From CAYJAD01 sp964370015 (GTDB lineage Bacteria > Desulfobacterota > Desulfovibrionia > Desulfovibrionales > Desulfovibrionaceae), in contig CAYJHD010000052.1 of NCBI GenBank assembly GCA_964370015.1, forward strand, positions 1 to 14,367: DNA of 14,367 nucleotides, read 5' to 3'. Under the pieces are notes generated by a model. The model ran no database searches. It was given only the letters and a program-made list of their open reading frames with translations, and was not told the DNA's origin. Both the position numbers and the translations under genes were made by a program. Below are positions 13,758 to 14,367 of the stretch, piece by piece (position 1 is the first letter of the stretch; each line of letters begins with the position of its first letter).

Positions 13758-14367
13758 CCCTAAAATCAAAAACAAAATGTTAACACGCACTATTACTCAC
13801 CATTCCAAGTGTGCATAATTTAATAATAATATTTATATTTTAACATGTTACAAAACTATCTAGCCACATACCTTCTTTGCTTCCATATGAAATTAATGTA
13901 TAAAAATTTCAAATTTTACATAACGAAACAGTCCAAATTTGAAACTGTACACGCAACACAGTGCACGATTTTGTGCTGTGTGCACTTTGTATGACTCAGT
14001 AGCACTACAAATGGTATGTATTGATTAATTTTACGATGATGTGAAATGATATTCTCTTCGTATTATGTGGAGAAGTTCATGCCAGTGTTTCAAAGTATGG
14101 AATGAGAAATAAGAAATCTGAATCACAAAACAACTCACCACGCCGTAAAAACCTAAGAATAGGCAAAGACCCAAGCGTGATGCATATTTTGTTGCGTAGC
14201 CAGTCATTGTTGCTATTTGTGATTTTATTAGTAGAGTTACCGATATTTCAAGAGTCAAAAATCAAAATAAAAAAGAAGATTGTGACTAGCTGAGAAGACT
14301 TTAAAAGCAATAAGCTGAGCTAGTCGCGACTTAATCGTACAACTGCCCTTGCGAAAAAAGGGAAACT
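13758..14367. other. Gene-free AT-rich region upstream of the heme operon
   Basis: About 600 bases contain many stop codons and no recognisable coding region; the two short open frames of 75 and 63 codons overlap on opposite strands and resemble no family I know. Visible structure: an AT-rich tract (about 13817-13850), a perfect 10-bp inverted repeat TTTCAAATTT/AAATTTGAAA (13907-13916, 13935-13944), ACAGT/ACTGT (13928-13948), ACACAG/CTGTGT (13956-13981) and a larger inverted repeat at 14284-14325. It may be control DNA for the heme unit or a decayed element. Confidence 0.5.
14284..14325. repeat. 11-bp imperfect inverted repeat
   Basis: GACTAGCTGAG (14284-14294) and CTGAGCTAGTC (14315-14325) pair at 10 of 11 positions across a 20-base loop. 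AGCTGAG also recurs as a direct repeat (14288-14294, 14313-14319). No T tract follows on either strand, so a terminator is not supported; it could be an end of a lost element or a binding site. Confidence 0.45.

Noticed and set aside
14031..14293. Two overlapping short open frames (75 codons minus, 63 codons plus) taken as a possible transposase remnant
   Set aside because: Neither shows a catalytic motif, a ribosome-binding site or terminal repeats that would support an insertion element.
1..14367. CRISPR arrays, tRNA, rRNA genes and complete insertion sequences
   Set aside because: No regularly spaced direct repeats, no cloverleaf or rRNA-like stretches, and no transposase motif were seen on either strand.

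Overview
The window looks like a Gram-negative, probably anaerobic bacterium of moderate-to-low G+C content. The evidence is a TonB-dependent outer-membrane receptor, a radical-SAM enzyme of the anaerobic heme-opening type, and many AT-rich intergenic stretches. A Desulfovibrionaceae-like or other anaerobic proteobacterial host would fit, but no rRNA or housekeeping marker is present to settle it. Every gene I can support lies on the minus strand, so biological order runs from high to low coordinates.

Right edge (13659-14367): about 700 bases with no supportable gene, several inverted repeats, and next to hutW a control region with a Fur-like box and a separate AAAGTTAG-N6-CTAACTTT dyad. Then comes a compact heme/iron unit of seven genes (13658 to 6237): hutW-like radical SAM enzyme, TonB-dependent receptor, an ECF-type transporter (S component, EcfT, and both ATPases fused in one chain), a HutX-like cytosolic heme carrier and a flavodoxin. 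It ends at a strong terminator (6176-6220). A plausible flow is: heme binds the receptor, the ECF module moves it across the inner membrane in place of the usual HutBCD/HmuTUV importer, HutX hands it to HutW, HutW opens the ring without oxygen, and the flavodoxin supplies or relays electrons. A second promoter with the same TTGACAATGA core lies in front of the ECF genes.

Middle (about 6159 to 4246): a MATE-family efflux pump followed 6 bases later by a DtxR-family metal-responsive repressor that keeps the Cys-x-x-Glu-His iron-type primary site but not the usual ancillary-site residues. Downstream (4245-3560) is a long intergenic region with two terminator-like hairpins; between them an extended -10 element suggests a roughly 110-nt small RNA.

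Left (3559 to 92): a phosphonate/phosphite-type ABC transporter operon phnD-phnC-phnE1-phnE2, with a hairpin between phnD and phnC that probably lowers downstream expression. It closes at a bidirectional terminator (46-80), and a second terminator serving a plus-strand gene outside the window lies at 12-40. No phosphonate-degrading genes are linked to it.

The most interesting item is the heme unit: a TonB receptor combined with a fused-ATPase ECF transporter and an anaerobic heme-degradation set, which suggests a Gram-negative ECF route for heme or a related tetrapyrrole.
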